DNA of 64,000 nt from Halobacterium rubrum (GTDB taxonomy: Archaea > Halobacteriota > Halobacteria > Halobacteriales > Halobacteriaceae): NCBI RefSeq assembly GCF_021729015.1, contig NZ_JAJQQZ010000005.1, forward strand, positions 105,025 to 169,024, written 5' to 3'. The notes beneath the pieces are model-generated. The model was not told the DNA's origin. It worked only from the letters and a program-made list of their open reading frames with translations, and did no database searches. Every line of letters begins with the position of its first letter. The first letter of the stretch is position 1. This document shows positions 8,622-16,875 of the stretch, in pieces. Position numbers and translations under genes: made by a program.

Positions 8622-9938
8622 TCAGTCGCTGGTAGCGGCCGCGGACAGTGCGTCGCCGGCGTCGTCGTTGGCCCAGTCCTGAATCTCCCGCTGCGGGTCC
8701 TCACTCGCAGGTTCGGCCTCTTCTTCGTCGTCGTAGGAGTCGAGCACCTCCCCGTAGGTGTCCTCGGCGTTGCAGAGCGGGGAGAGCATCTGTGCGGTCT
8801 CGAGGGCGACCATGACGGAGGCCGCGCCGCGGAGCGTCGACGCGTGGGTGCCACGGGGGAAGAAGTGACGTGTCTGCTCTCCGGAGGCGTCCGGGATTTT
8901 GTCGTTGCCGGGGGCCTGCTCGGGAGTGGAGTTGTCGAGGGAGTCGATTAGGTCCGGGTGGTCCTGAAGTTCAGCCATCATGGCCGGGTCACGGCCGGGT
9001 GCAAGGGCGTGAATCTTGTAGTCGTCGCCGAGGCGGTCACGGACGGTGTGGAGCGCCTTGATACGGTCCTGTACGTCGTCGATGGTGAGGAGGCCGCCGA
9101 CAGAGACGTAGTCGACGCGGTCGAGCCAGCCACGGCGTTCGCAGGCGTCCATGAAGTCGTCGTAGGGCGGCTGGAGCGGGAGGATAACGCGGTGGTCGAT
9201 GCCCAACTCGTCAGCGCGTTCCATGAACCGCTGGATGCCTTCGAGTGCGGCGTCCTGTTGCGTCTCGATACCAGGGTCGTCCGTCGACGGCATCGCTGGG
9301 TTGTGGTCGCGCTTCTCGGGGTCCTCCAGACCAGTCACGTCCGTGGCCATGACGTAGGTGGCGTCGGTCTTGGCGGCCGCTGCAAGCACGTCGTCGGGCG
9401 ACCCCCACCGGTTGAACCCAGAGTCGATAATCAGAGTCTCGCAGGATTCCGCGGCGCCGGGACGCGCCTCGTAGTACGACATTAGTTTGTGAGGCCACCC
9501 CCATGCGGGGTTAATGGACGAGCAGTAGATGTCTATCGGGCAGGCGTCGATAACGGCTTCTCGGCGAGTGAGTTCTTCCGCGTAGTACGCGGGGAGGCTT
9601 TTGGTGAGGTCCGGGCCGAGGGTTTTGACCGTCCGGTCGCTCGGCAGTTCGAGGTCGATGTAGGAGACCGTCACGGGGTCCTCGAACTGGGAGTGGGTGA
9701 TTTCGGCTTCGCCCTGGAGGTAGCCGTCCGGGTCGACTCCGAAAGTGAAGGCATTGAGGACCGACACGAAGTCACCGTCGTAGATGGCGCCTTTTCGTTC
9801 AAGTTCCTCGGCGACGGTTTCGCCGGGGTCGCGTGCGCCGCGGGTGCCGTGTTTCTGGTATGCGGAGAGGTTTTCCCGGAGTTCTTCGGGGTCGCGTGGG
9901 TCGAGTTCGGGAACGGGAGTGGAACGTGCCAAGCTCAT
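8622..9938 (-). CDS. TGT-fold protein resembling DpdA (7-deazaguanine DNA transglycosylase)
   Basis: The 438-residue protein has landmarks of the tRNA-guanine transglycosylase barrel. LIIDSGFNRWG (about residue 170) corresponds to the DSG-G-F-Q stretch that carries the nucleophilic or base-binding Asp. DYVSVGGLL (about 280) corresponds to the GGLAVGE loop, and KIHALAPG (about 306) to the barrel strand with H-x-x-G. It lacks an obvious four-Cys zinc site and the PUA domain of archaeal TGT, and it is not full-length tRNA TGT. Such divergent forms in phages, plasmids and archaeal viruses (DpdA) insert preQ0 or related bases into DNA. No QueC/D/E-like partners or DpdB-K set are in the window, so precursor would come from the host. 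It is driven by shared promoter copy D. Confidence 0.6.
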   Translation of the reverse strand: MSLARSTPVPELDPRDPEELRENLSAYQKHGTRGARDPGETVAEELERKGAIYDGDFVSVLNAFTFGVDPDGYLQGEAEITHSQFEDPVTVSYIDLELPSDRTVKTLGPDLTKSLPAYYAEELTRREAVIDACPIDIYCSSINPAWGWPHKLMSYYEARPGAAESCETLIIDSGFNRWGSPDDVLAAAAKTDATYVMATDVTGLEDPEKRDHNPAMPSTDDPGIETQQDAALEGIQRFMERADELGIDHRVILPLQPPYDDFMDACERRGWLDRVDYVSVGGLLTIDDVQDRIKALHTVRDRLGDDYKIHALAPGRDPAMMAELQDHPDLIDSLDNSTPEQAPGNDKIPDASGEQTRHFFPRGTHASTLRGAASVMVALETAQMLSPLCNAEDTYGEVLDSYDDEEEAEPASEDPQREIQDWANDDAGDALSAAATSD

Positions 9939-9949
9939 CGTATCTCAAG

Positions 9950-9995
9950 CAAGGGACCGGACTGGCTTAATTCTTTTGCATACGAATACGCCGGG
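9950..9995 (-). promoter_or_regulatory. Shared promoter element, copy D (minus strand)
   Basis: Read on the minus strand this has CCGGCGTATTCGTATGCAAA, then AGAATTAAG and CCGGTCCC, ending about 11 nt before the ATG of the DpdA-like gene. The core TATGCAAAAGAATTAAG is almost identical to copy B. Confidence 0.65.
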
Positions 9996-10073
9996 TATCT
10001 ATTACGGGCGTAGCACGGGCAGTCCGCACCTGGCGAGAGTTGAAATACGGGGGCGAAGCAACCCGGCAACAAG

Positions 10074-10475
10074 ATGACAGACGCACCCCCATCGCCGACC
10101 CCCGGCGACGTTCCAATTGCCCCCGACACACCCGAGGCGGAGACCGCCCTGGAGCGCGAAGAAGACCAGCTCTCCGACCGAGTCCAGGATATGGACTGGA
10201 AGTCCTCTCGCGTCCGCCTGACCACCCACACGGCAATGCTGGCCATCCAGCGGTACGCTCGTGTTCCCGGAGCCTATGACGCGCTATCGGCGGCAATCCG
10301 CGAGGCTGCTGGGGAGCTCGTCGACGAAAACGCACCGGTCGACGTCAGTACGATAGAGGAAGACGCCACCCGGATTCTCGCGAAGGCGGGCGTGGACTTC
10401 TCGTCCCCGGAGCCGGTCGTCAGCTACCTCGGTCAACCAGATCCGGAGGCGACCTTCTCCGGGGGAAACCTATGA
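10074..10475 (+). CDS. Hypothetical protein
   Basis: A 133-residue protein with an unstructured start and a mainly helical body (VRLTTHTAMLAIQRYARVPG, then AIREAAGELVDE). No family is recognised. The stop overlaps the start of the next gene by 4 bp (ATGA), so the two are translationally coupled. It is divergent from the DpdA-like gene with about 135 bp between. Confidence 0.6.
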   Translation: MTDAPPSPTPGDVPIAPDTPEAETALEREEDQLSDRVQDMDWKSSRVRLTTHTAMLAIQRYARVPGAYDALSAAIREAAGELVDENAPVDVSTIEEDATRILAKAGVDFSSPEPVVSYLGQPDPEATFSGGNL

Positions 10476-11134
10476 CTCAAGGAGACGTGGAATCCGTCGG
10501 TACGACCCTGGACGGCGAAGAACTCCCGCCCGAGGAAGACCCGCACTACGACGACGAGGACGAGGACGGAGGGACTAGCATCTACCCCATCGAGACGACT
10601 GTGGCGATGTCCGCGGTGTTCGACCAGCACTCTCGGCAGCCGTTTCAGTTCACCCCCGCAGTCCGGCATCCCGTAGATAGTCAGGTCCCGTCAGCGAGAA
10701 CGTCCGAGGTGATCGAATCACTCAGTGAGCGATTCGCGGATACCATCCCGCCAGTCGGCGAGGTCGGGACAGTCACCATCACCGAGGACGACCACCACAT
10801 CGAACTGGACGTCGACCGGCAGGACGGCAACACCGGCCCGCAACCGTTCTCGGAATGGGCCGTCGAGATGTTCTACAAGACGCTCTCGATGGATGGAGAC
10901 ATAGAGGAAGTCCAGGGAGCCGGGTGCAGCGAGGAAGACCTCGCGGAGATTCGCGAGAACGCGCTGTCGATGCTCCCCGGTGAGATAGTCGAGTGCGGCG
11001 GTCGCTGTAAGAAGTGCGGCAGTGAGGTTCGGGAGGAAGTGTATCTCCGACCCGGCCAGGAGAAGGCATCTATCATGTGTGACTGTGGCGTCGGTACTGG
11101 GTATCCACCAATCGAAGGCGACCGAGGCGATTAG
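10472..11134 (+). CDS. Hypothetical protein with C-terminal zinc motif
   Basis: This 220-residue acidic protein overlaps the previous gene by 4 bp. The middle part (about 60 to 150) has strands such as VGTVTITEDDHHIELDVD and the helix FSEWAVEMFYKTLS. The C-terminus holds four cysteines in a ribbon arrangement (CGGRCKKCGSEV then MCDCGVG). It is probably a small metal-binding domain protein. The function is unknown; pairing with its upstream neighbour is the best clue. Confidence 0.65.
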   Translation: MTQGDVESVGTTLDGEELPPEEDPHYDDEDEDGGTSIYPIETTVAMSAVFDQHSRQPFQFTPAVRHPVDSQVPSARTSEVIESLSERFADTIPPVGEVGTVTITEDDHHIELDVDRQDGNTGPQPFSEWAVEMFYKTLSMDGDIEEVQGAGCSEEDLAEIRENALSMLPGEIVECGGRCKKCGSEVREEVYLRPGQEKASIMCDCGVGTGYPPIEGDRGD

Positions 11135-11246
11135 TCGACGACGTTGCGAGCGACCGAGTCGCCGGCAGAACCGGGGCGAGAGGTTTCTATCTTGGTTCGG
11201 GAGAGAGAAACAAGTAAGCCCCCGGGATTCCCAATTCTCGGACGAT

Positions 11247-11840
11247 ATGAGCGAGTTCGAGGCCGACGGCGAGCGGTTCTCCTATAACATCATCGCAGCG
11301 GCCGACGCGGAGTCGGAGTTCGTTTTGGAGATTGAGTATTCGGGTGGTGAGGAGGACGGGCCTGCGACGACGACCGTCTCATTGGGGGTGTCCGAGCGGG
11401 GGAATGCTACAAAGGAGGTGGTCGTCGGGCGGTTGAAGGAGTGGTCGGGGAACAATCCAGGCCTGGAAGTCGAGTCGTTCGAGGTGACAGAGCGCCAGGT
11501 GTGTCGCTCGGGGAAGCATCTCGGGTCTGTCGAACAGGAAGAGGAGGTGGAGATAGAGGTAGAGGAACTCGAGCCAGGTGTGGTGCCTGCTGATGTGAGT
11601 ACCGGTGATAGGGTGGCGTACTACGTTCAGGGGCCAGGGAGTACCGTTTACGGGTACCTCACGGAAGGCGTGGTTGAGGCCGTATCTCCGAATCGCGAGC
11701 ATCCGAAGGTGGAGTCTCCGGGGTTGGTCGAGCTTGATGTTGGCGAGCAGACGAAGGAGGTGCCGCTTGCGTGGGTGGTAGGGGATGCGACGAAGCCGGC
11801 GGTTCAGGATGCTATCGACCGTCCTCGCCCCTCGTTGTAA
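11247..11840 (+). CDS. Hypothetical acidic protein
   Basis: A 197-residue protein with regular beta-rich segments: RFSYNIIAAADAESEFVLEI, then VSERGNATKEVVVGRL, and a second half with GDRVAYYVQGPGSTVYGYL that resembles a small SH3- or PUA-like barrel. The start at 11247 was chosen because the longer frame upstream is basic and overlaps the previous gene. It appears to be monocistronic. The family is not recognised. Confidence 0.65.
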   Translation: MSEFEADGERFSYNIIAAADAESEFVLEIEYSGGEEDGPATTTVSLGVSERGNATKEVVVGRLKEWSGNNPGLEVESFEVTERQVCRSGKHLGSVEQEEEVEIEVEELEPGVVPADVSTGDRVAYYVQGPGSTVYGYLTEGVVEAVSPNREHPKVESPGLVELDVGEQTKEVPLAWVVGDATKPAVQDAIDRPRPSL

Positions 11841-11961
11841 GCAAGCGAAGACCGCCGTTCAGTCAAATCCCCAATAACTGCTTGTCTCGGGCCCACATAC
11901 GCCAAATTTCACCGTAACCTATTAGACCGAAAACTACTATGGAACTATCACAGTCTGGACT

Positions 11962-12927
11962 ATGAGGAACTCTTCTCTTCAACAAGAGAGCCAAGCGCAG
12001 TCCGAAATGGAGGCTGCGCTCACCCGCTTGAAAGAGAAGGGGAGTACGGTTCTCGTCGCGGGAGAAGCCCCGGAGGCGACCTATCAGCAAGCCGCTCGCG
12101 AACTCCACGGTACCACCGAGAAGCGGCGACTCAGGATTCACGCAATCACCGGGGAGGAGGAGCAAACCGAACACGCCGCCTGGGTTCCTAGCGGTATCTC
12201 ACCCGAATCTGAGCACACGCGCTTTATCGACTTCCGAACGGAGCACCGGGGGGCAGCGGCCGGCACTCCACAGGGCCAAGACGACGACGTCATCAGTCCG
12301 ATGCGAGCCGGCCCGTCCTTCCCGCCTGTCAGCGGTCGAGCGTCGACTGTTGAACAGGACGAGCTCTCCTACGAAGAACGGTATAGCGTGCCCGTCGAGA
12401 GGGACAAAATCAACTGGGACGCCGTGGCGCGGCCAGTTCCGAGTCTCCGCGGAAAGCGGTCGCGGAAAGTCAAACCCGAGGGCGCCACGCCCGACCCGAC
12501 AGAGAAGGAGGTCGAAGAGCTCGAGACCCTCCGGAAGACCCTCATCAACCACGTAAACGAGTTCGGCGACCAAGTGGAAGAGACGGGTGAACTCCGCCTC
12601 GGTATCAGTTCTATCGCCCCACTGGTCCGCACCTTCGGCGAATGCCGAATCCAGTCCTTCCTGGACCGCCTGGACCACCACGTCACCCGCCACGACGGCT
12701 TGATGTTCTGCCAGTTCCCGCATCCAATCAACTCCCCGGAAGGCAGGTATCTCCGCGAGCAGTTCGACACCATCGTGATCGTGCGGCGATCTCTGGAGAG
12801 TGGGATTCCTCACGTCTACATGCGGTACGTAATTCCGACTCAGGAGGGGGTGACAGACGAGACAATCATCAGCGAGTGGATTCCCTACGGCCCCAATAGA
12901 CGAGAGCATACCTTCCGAGGGAAATGA
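11962..12927 (+). CDS. KaiC/RecA-like protein without clear P-loop (DUF7504-type), coupled to the CHAT gene
   Basis: The 321-residue protein reads like a degenerate KaiC/RecA fold. STVLVAGEAPEATYQQAARE stands where Walker A would be, but lacks GKT. Later strands and helices follow (RLRIHAITG; LRLGISSIAPLVRTFGECRI; GLMFCQFPHPI; FDTIVIVRRS). From memory this matches haloarchaeal DUF7504 proteins, which are KaiC-like; that assignment is a recollection, not a search. A long disordered insert (about 85 to 180) divides the domain. Its stop overlaps the CHAT gene start by 4 bp (ATGA), so both are made together. It may act as sensor or regulator of the protease. Confidence 0.6.
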   Translation: MRNSSLQQESQAQSEMEAALTRLKEKGSTVLVAGEAPEATYQQAARELHGTTEKRRLRIHAITGEEEQTEHAAWVPSGISPESEHTRFIDFRTEHRGAAAGTPQGQDDDVISPMRAGPSFPPVSGRASTVEQDELSYEERYSVPVERDKINWDAVARPVPSLRGKRSRKVKPEGATPDPTEKEVEELETLRKTLINHVNEFGDQVEETGELRLGISSIAPLVRTFGECRIQSFLDRLDHHVTRHDGLMFCQFPHPINSPEGRYLREQFDTIVIVRRSLESGIPHVYMRYVIPTQEGVTDETIISEWIPYGPNRREHTFRGK

Positions 12928-15263
12928 CCATCTTCTTCCACCAGACGGAGTCTGGTCTACTGGTCAGAGACCCGGTTGAAAACGCGGAGTATCCTATCGA
13001 GGTCGACGGTGGCGGGGAAGCGAACGCGGGTCCCGCCTCCAGTGACGCGTTCTCTGTGCCTGTTGATGCCGCCTCCGAGGTAGAAGCCCAGCAGTTCACG
13101 TTCCCGACGCTCGTGAACATCTTTGTCCGAGAGCAGGCCTCAGGAGACGCAATCGCCACTGCCAGCCCAGGTGACGATACAGTTGTCCCGGCCGGCGCTT
13201 ACGAGGTCGAGATCGCCTCCGCTCCCATCAAGTTGTACTTCTCCTGCACCGGAACATCGTTGACCGTCAACCACCGGCCCGGCCACGACGAGACCGAAAT
13301 CCGGTTCGACAACCGAGCAACGGTCCAGATAGCCGGTCGCTCCCACCATGAGCAGCCCGCGGGAACCATCACGACGACCGACTCACCGCGGGACCTGATG
13401 GAGGCAGTCTCCACGTTCGGGTCCGCACTCAAGACGCAGTCGCCGGAGCGTTCCTTTCCGACTCTCCGCGGCCACCCGCCGCTTATCGAGCAGGGACCGG
13501 CTCTTTCAATCCCCGACCACCTCGAGTCCCCGGATACAGGCCTCACAATTCGTGTCCCTCCCCGGCGCCCCGCCGTGTTCGCGGTCACTCCGCTGGCGTA
13601 CTACCTGGGGGCGACGGTCGAACCGGCGGCGGACAACAGCGCACACCTGGAAGTCGAGCCGACCGATTCAACCATCCCTCTCACGGCCTCAGACGATGGA
13701 TACCCTCCTGCGACTAACTGGAGACAGCCGTCGACGAGTGGCGACACGGCGCCGGAGATCGCGGATGCTGCGAACCGCGTCCTCACTCATATCTTCACCC
13801 TGGATTGCGCGGTCCGCACCGAGGGTCTGTACGAGGTAGACCTCGATACTCGGTCGAAGGTGGACGCCCGTCTGGAACATGTCCTTCCAGCCGACCCGGA
13901 GTCGGACAGCATTCTCCCCATCCGGCCGACCACCTCGGGTGCGGGAGGCGAGCTCGCCGGTGAACCCACCCGCGCTATCGACTACGAGGCGCTGTATCAG
14001 ATGCCGCTCGCGGAGCGAACGGCAGCGTACCTGGAACTCCCCCGTGACGTGCTCTCGGACGTGTTGAGTTGGCCGTTCGGGGCGGGATTAGCGGATATTG
14101 CGGAGAACACGCGGTTACTCTCGCCGACCGCGTACAAGCTTGCGCATGTATTCTCGCCACCACGTAGCACCGCGCCGCCGGTCGAGGAACAGGCCAGTGA
14201 AGCGGTAATCGACGCTGTCGACGCGTTCCACCGGTCGGGGAGACCGTCGACGGGCAATTCAGGCGGGGAAAGTGGGACGACCGCGGCGTTCCCCGGATTG
14301 TCGACAGACACGATTCTATCGCCAGCAGCCGGGTATCTCGGCCATCTATGGGCTGCCGACGGCGTCCCAGTGGGAAGCGTGAAACCGTCTCCTATCGCCC
14401 ACCAGCGGTCGCTGGAACGAGACCCGTCGGAAGCTGCGATTCGGATTCTCGTCGTCTGCAACGACGACCTGATGGACGCGGAAGCGACGGACCTCTACGG
14501 CGTCCGGGAGCTACTCTCGTTCGACATCACGGTCACTCACAACCTGACGTGTGCGGAACTCCGTGACGAGCTCCGGTCGGACTACGACCTCCTGCACTAC
14601 ATCGGCCACATCGACGACGAAGGTGTCCTCTGTGAGGACGGCCGCCTGGATATTCGAGACGTCGAGGACGTCGGCGTCGACGCATTCCTGTTGAACGGGT
14701 GTCGAAGCTACGACCAGGGCGCGGCGCTGATCGAGCAGGGTAGCTGCGGAGGGTTTGTGACAACTGAACGGGTCGGCAACCGTGTTGCGACCCGTGCCGG
14801 GCGGACGCTGGCGCCCCTCCTAGACGCGGGCTTCCCGCTCTACGGGTCGTTGGACGTAATCCGGTCCGAGTTGGCTCTGGGGAGTCGATACTCCGTGTTC
14901 GGCGACGGGTTGGTGACTCTGTCGCCGGCAAGTGGCGTTCCGACCCTGAATAGCATCGACGGAGTCCGGGATGGGGAGGTTGAGGTGACCGCGTTGACGT
15001 ACCCGACTCGGCAGGTCGGCCTGGGGTCAATGTGCTCGCCGGCCTTCGGCTCGAGCCAGATGTACCTCGCTACAGGGGCCCTCGAGACGACGACGCTTCC
15101 GGTGGAAGATGCGGTCGTGGCGTTGCAGCGGGACCAGAACCCGATACTGGTCGGGGGGGAGCTCGTCTGGGCGGACGATGCGGATTTAGAGTCCGTGCTT
15201 CGGGCAGCCGATTCGACCACGGACGGGACTGTCCAGGATGTTCTGTCGGCACCTGAGAAGTAG
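12924..15263 (+). CDS. CHAT-domain (caspase-fold) protease
   Basis: The 779-residue protein has a C-terminal CHAT domain at about residues 500 to 700. The catalytic His lies in LLHYIGHIDDEG (His562) and the catalytic Cys in FLLNGCRSYDQGAAL (Cys593), the spacing and context of CHAT and separase-type proteases. The N-terminal 480 residues are beta-rich (VTPLAYYLGATVEP and similar) and probably a sensing or docking region; they do not match TPRs. CHAT proteases act in bacterial and archaeal defence and signalling, cutting partner proteins. The upstream gene overlaps by 4 bp, and a 51-residue membrane protein lies just downstream on the other strand. Confidence 0.85.
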   Translation: MTIFFHQTESGLLVRDPVENAEYPIEVDGGGEANAGPASSDAFSVPVDAASEVEAQQFTFPTLVNIFVREQASGDAIATASPGDDTVVPAGAYEVEIASAPIKLYFSCTGTSLTVNHRPGHDETEIRFDNRATVQIAGRSHHEQPAGTITTTDSPRDLMEAVSTFGSALKTQSPERSFPTLRGHPPLIEQGPALSIPDHLESPDTGLTIRVPPRRPAVFAVTPLAYYLGATVEPAADNSAHLEVEPTDSTIPLTASDDGYPPATNWRQPSTSGDTAPEIADAANRVLTHIFTLDCAVRTEGLYEVDLDTRSKVDARLEHVLPADPESDSILPIRPTTSGAGGELAGEPTRAIDYEALYQMPLAERTAAYLELPRDVLSDVLSWPFGAGLADIAENTRLLSPTAYKLAHVFSPPRSTAPPVEEQASEAVIDAVDAFHRSGRPSTGNSGGESGTTAAFPGLSTDTILSPAAGYLGHLWAADGVPVGSVKPSPIAHQRSLERDPSEAAIRILVVCNDDLMDAEATDLYGVRELLSFDITVTHNLTCAELRDELRSDYDLLHYIGHIDDEGVLCEDGRLDIRDVEDVGVDAFLLNGCRSYDQGAALIEQGSCGGFVTTERVGNRVATRAGRTLAPLLDAGFPLYGSLDVIRSELALGSRYSVFGDGLVTLSPASGVPTLNSIDGVRDGEVEVTALTYPTRQVGLGSMCSPAFGSSQMYLATGALETTTLPVEDAVVALQRDQNPILVGGELVWADDADLESVLRAADSTTDGTVQDVLSAPEK

Positions 15264-15317
15264 CGGCGGAACGGAGTGCGGCGCTGGGTAGTCGGTGGTT
15301 TCTCGTCTGTGCTGGGG

Positions 15318-15473
15318 TCAGGGGCCGGCGACGCTCGGGGTGCCGGCTGCGGCGGCCTGACCGGTGATCGCGACGAGGTACATGACGAAGAAGGCGCCGC
15401 CCATGAGGCGCGGGTGGTTGGCGAAGAACTGTTCGAGGGCGCTCTTCTCGGCGTCGGAGTTGGCGTCAGCCAT
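15318..15473 (-). CDS. 51-residue single-pass membrane protein (DUF7503-like)
   Basis: The protein starts MADANSDAEKSALEQF. Then comes FFANHPRLMGGAFFVMYLVA, one transmembrane segment (about residues 25 to 42), and a small Gly/Ala/Pro tail. The motif E-HPR-MG before a hydrophobic segment is, as I recall, typical of haloarchaeal DUF7503 proteins, which are short and abundant. The start at 15473 was preferred to an upstream in-frame ATG because it begins the acidic region. Its position beside the CHAT and KaiC-like pair suggests a membrane anchor or toxin-like partner; this is inference. Confidence 0.6.
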   Translation of the reverse strand: MADANSDAEKSALEQFFANHPRLMGGAFFVMYLVAITGQAAAAGTPSVAGP

Positions 15474-15574
15474 AGGAATTACTGCAGGCCCATGCTCTGT
15501 GAACTTTTCTGACGGAATCCGACACATCAGCCGCTGAGGCGGCCGAACCCACTCCGCCTGCAGAACACACAATT

Positions 15575-15620
15575 ACCGGCGGTTTTGTATGCAATAGTGT
15601 TAAGTGCGTGCGGTCCCTTA
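15575..15620 (+). promoter_or_regulatory. Shared promoter element, copy C
   Basis: The sequence has CCGGCGGTTTTGTATGCAA, then TAGTGTTAAGTGCG and GCGGTCCC, ending about 15 nt before the ATG at 15635. It matches copies A, B and D. Confidence 0.65.
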
Positions 15621-15634
15621 CACCATACTGTACG

Positions 15635-16180
15635 ATGGCACTAGCAAGCAGACCCCCGATGACCAAGCCCGTCGACGACTTCCCGGACCCGCTATCCGAG
15701 GAGGGCGCAAACGAACTGACCAGCACCCTTGAAGAAACCGCCCTCGCCACCGAAGCCACCGTCGAGCACACGGGCGACCCCGACACTCCGGTCAAATTCA
15801 CTGTCCACTACAGGAACGAGGACAGAATGTACCCAACGAGCCCGAGCAGCGCCCTCGCGATGGACACCCACAACGGCTGGATTCCGCTTCCATACGAGAA
15901 AGTCCCCGACGAACCCGCAATCGAGGTCTCCCTCGCGATAGCCCGAGCCACCATCCGAGACCACGACACGAACAGCCTCTTTGCGGTGTCTGGAATGGAC
16001 ACCTACCGAGGTCGCCCAGCACTCCGCGCGACTCTCACAGAGCAGGGGCACGGCGACCCCGACTACGTCGGCCGCCAGCGGCATTGGCCCCGGGAAGACC
16101 TGACAGACGATTTGGTCTATCGGCATTTCACCGGGACAGAGATCTCGGCCGACAGACTCTGGGAGTACATGAGTAGTTAA
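15635..16180 (+). CDS. Hypothetical protein under the shared promoter
   Basis: This 181-residue protein is not recognised. It has LEETALATEATVEHTGD (helix), PVKFTVHYRNEDRMY (strands) and AIEVSLAIARATIRDHDTNS (helix), suggesting a small alpha/beta fold, with an Asp/Arg-rich C-terminus. The start at 15635 follows shared promoter copy C with the same spacing as the other copies. An upstream in-frame ATG at 15608 would lie inside the promoter. Membership of the four-promoter group is the best functional clue. Confidence 0.65.
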   Translation: MALASRPPMTKPVDDFPDPLSEEGANELTSTLEETALATEATVEHTGDPDTPVKFTVHYRNEDRMYPTSPSSALAMDTHNGWIPLPYEKVPDEPAIEVSLAIARATIRDHDTNSLFAVSGMDTYRGRPALRATLTEQGHGDPDYVGRQRHWPREDLTDDLVYRHFTGTEISADRLWEYMSS

Positions 16181-16356
16181 GTACGCTACCAGGGCAATTC
16201 GTAGGTTAAAAATTCTACCGGCGACTGACGGCCTTTTCGACTGTCTGGACCGTCCGGATGTCCAAAAGACGCCGGACAGAGCCGATAAGGCAATATTCCC
16301 GGCCAGTCAACTGATGACAAAAGAAACCTTCATAAGTGTCGAATATATACTCAGGG

Positions 16357-16635
16357 ATGTTCCGCCGTAGGTTAACAGGTGAGCCGTTACCTGACCCGGC
16401 GGAACAACAGGCCCGAAAAACAATCGGGAACGTGCGGAAACCCGGCCGGGGCGCAGCCGGCCTTCCAGCGGCTATCCCGGCCCGCTCCCAGACAGCCCCC
16501 TCGCCGGCCGAAGAGCGGCTGACCACCGCTCGCGTGTGGCTCACCGAGGACGTCTGTGGGGCACAGATACCGACCACGACCGGCCCGAACCGGACTGACC
16601 ACCCGGGTTCCGTCACCGCGGCGGGCCGGCTTTGA
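16357..16635 (+). CDS. Weak 92-residue ORF
   Basis: The frame starts at ATG 16357, about 22 nt after a TATA-like TTCATAAG, as a leaderless gene would. However, the product (MFRRRLTGEPLPDPAEQQAR at the N-terminus) is basic and rich in Pro, Thr and Arg, unlike the acidic proteins around it, and its first codons lie inside a long hairpin. It could be a real small protein or a frame within a non-coding RNA. Confidence 0.25.
   Translation: MFRRRLTGEPLPDPAEQQARKTIGNVRKPGRGAAGLPAAIPARSQTAPSPAEERLTTARVWLTEDVCGAQIPTTTGPNRTDHPGSVTAAGRL
16359..16405 (+). repeat. Hairpin-forming inverted repeat
   Basis: GTTCCGCCG (16359-16367) pairs perfectly with CGGCGGAAC (16397-16405). Inside it, CAGGT (16376-16380) pairs with ACCTG (16389-16393), giving a nested stem with an 8-nt loop. 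Confidence 0.6.
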
Positions 16636-16664
16636 CCGCTCCCTGGGGAACATTCCATCCCTCG

Positions 16665-16691
16665 GAATCAGTCCTGACTGGTTACTGATTC
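16665..16691 (+). repeat. Inverted repeat, terminator-like
   Basis: GAATCAGT (16665-16672) and ACTGATTC (16684-16691) form perfect 8-bp arms around an 11-nt loop. It lies upstream of the poly-C run and the TbsP-like gene and could end a transcript from the left. Confidence 0.45.
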
Positions 16692-16714
16692 TAGGGCTTG
16701 GAGCGTGTGACTCT

Positions 16715-16728
16715 CCCCCCCCCCCCCC
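16715..16728 (+). repeat. Run of 14 cytosines
   Basis: A homopolymer of 14 C in an intergenic region, about 150 bp before the TbsP-like gene. It is much longer than any other run in the window. Its length may vary between cells or be misread. Confidence 0.7.
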
Positions 16729-16875
16729 TCGTTCCTCAGGCTGAGTTCCCCGGCCCCGGGAGGGGCTATCGGCTCACTTCGGTGTCAGAGGCACCACCAC
16801 AGCGCCCTGAATTGCCCTCTCGCTGGCGAACCTGTAGCCGACGCCTTATACCAGAAGGCAGGGAAGAAGTGACCA

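Larger units (their letters stand above)
16181..16875. other. Gene-poor stretch with hairpins and a poly-C run
   Basis: About 695 bp with no convincing large gene. It contains a TATA-like TTCATAAG at about 16330, two long inverted repeats (16359-16405 and 16665-16691), GC-rich clusters around 16440, a run of 14 C at 16715-16728, and one weak ORF (16357-16635). The combination suits a structured non-coding RNA or an untranslated regulatory region. Confidence 0.45.

Noticed and set aside
16181..16875. tRNA or rRNA in the hairpin-rich stretch
   Set aside because: No cloverleaf with T-arm (GTTCRA) or anticodon arm can be formed in the right spacing, and no rRNA-conserved segments are seen.
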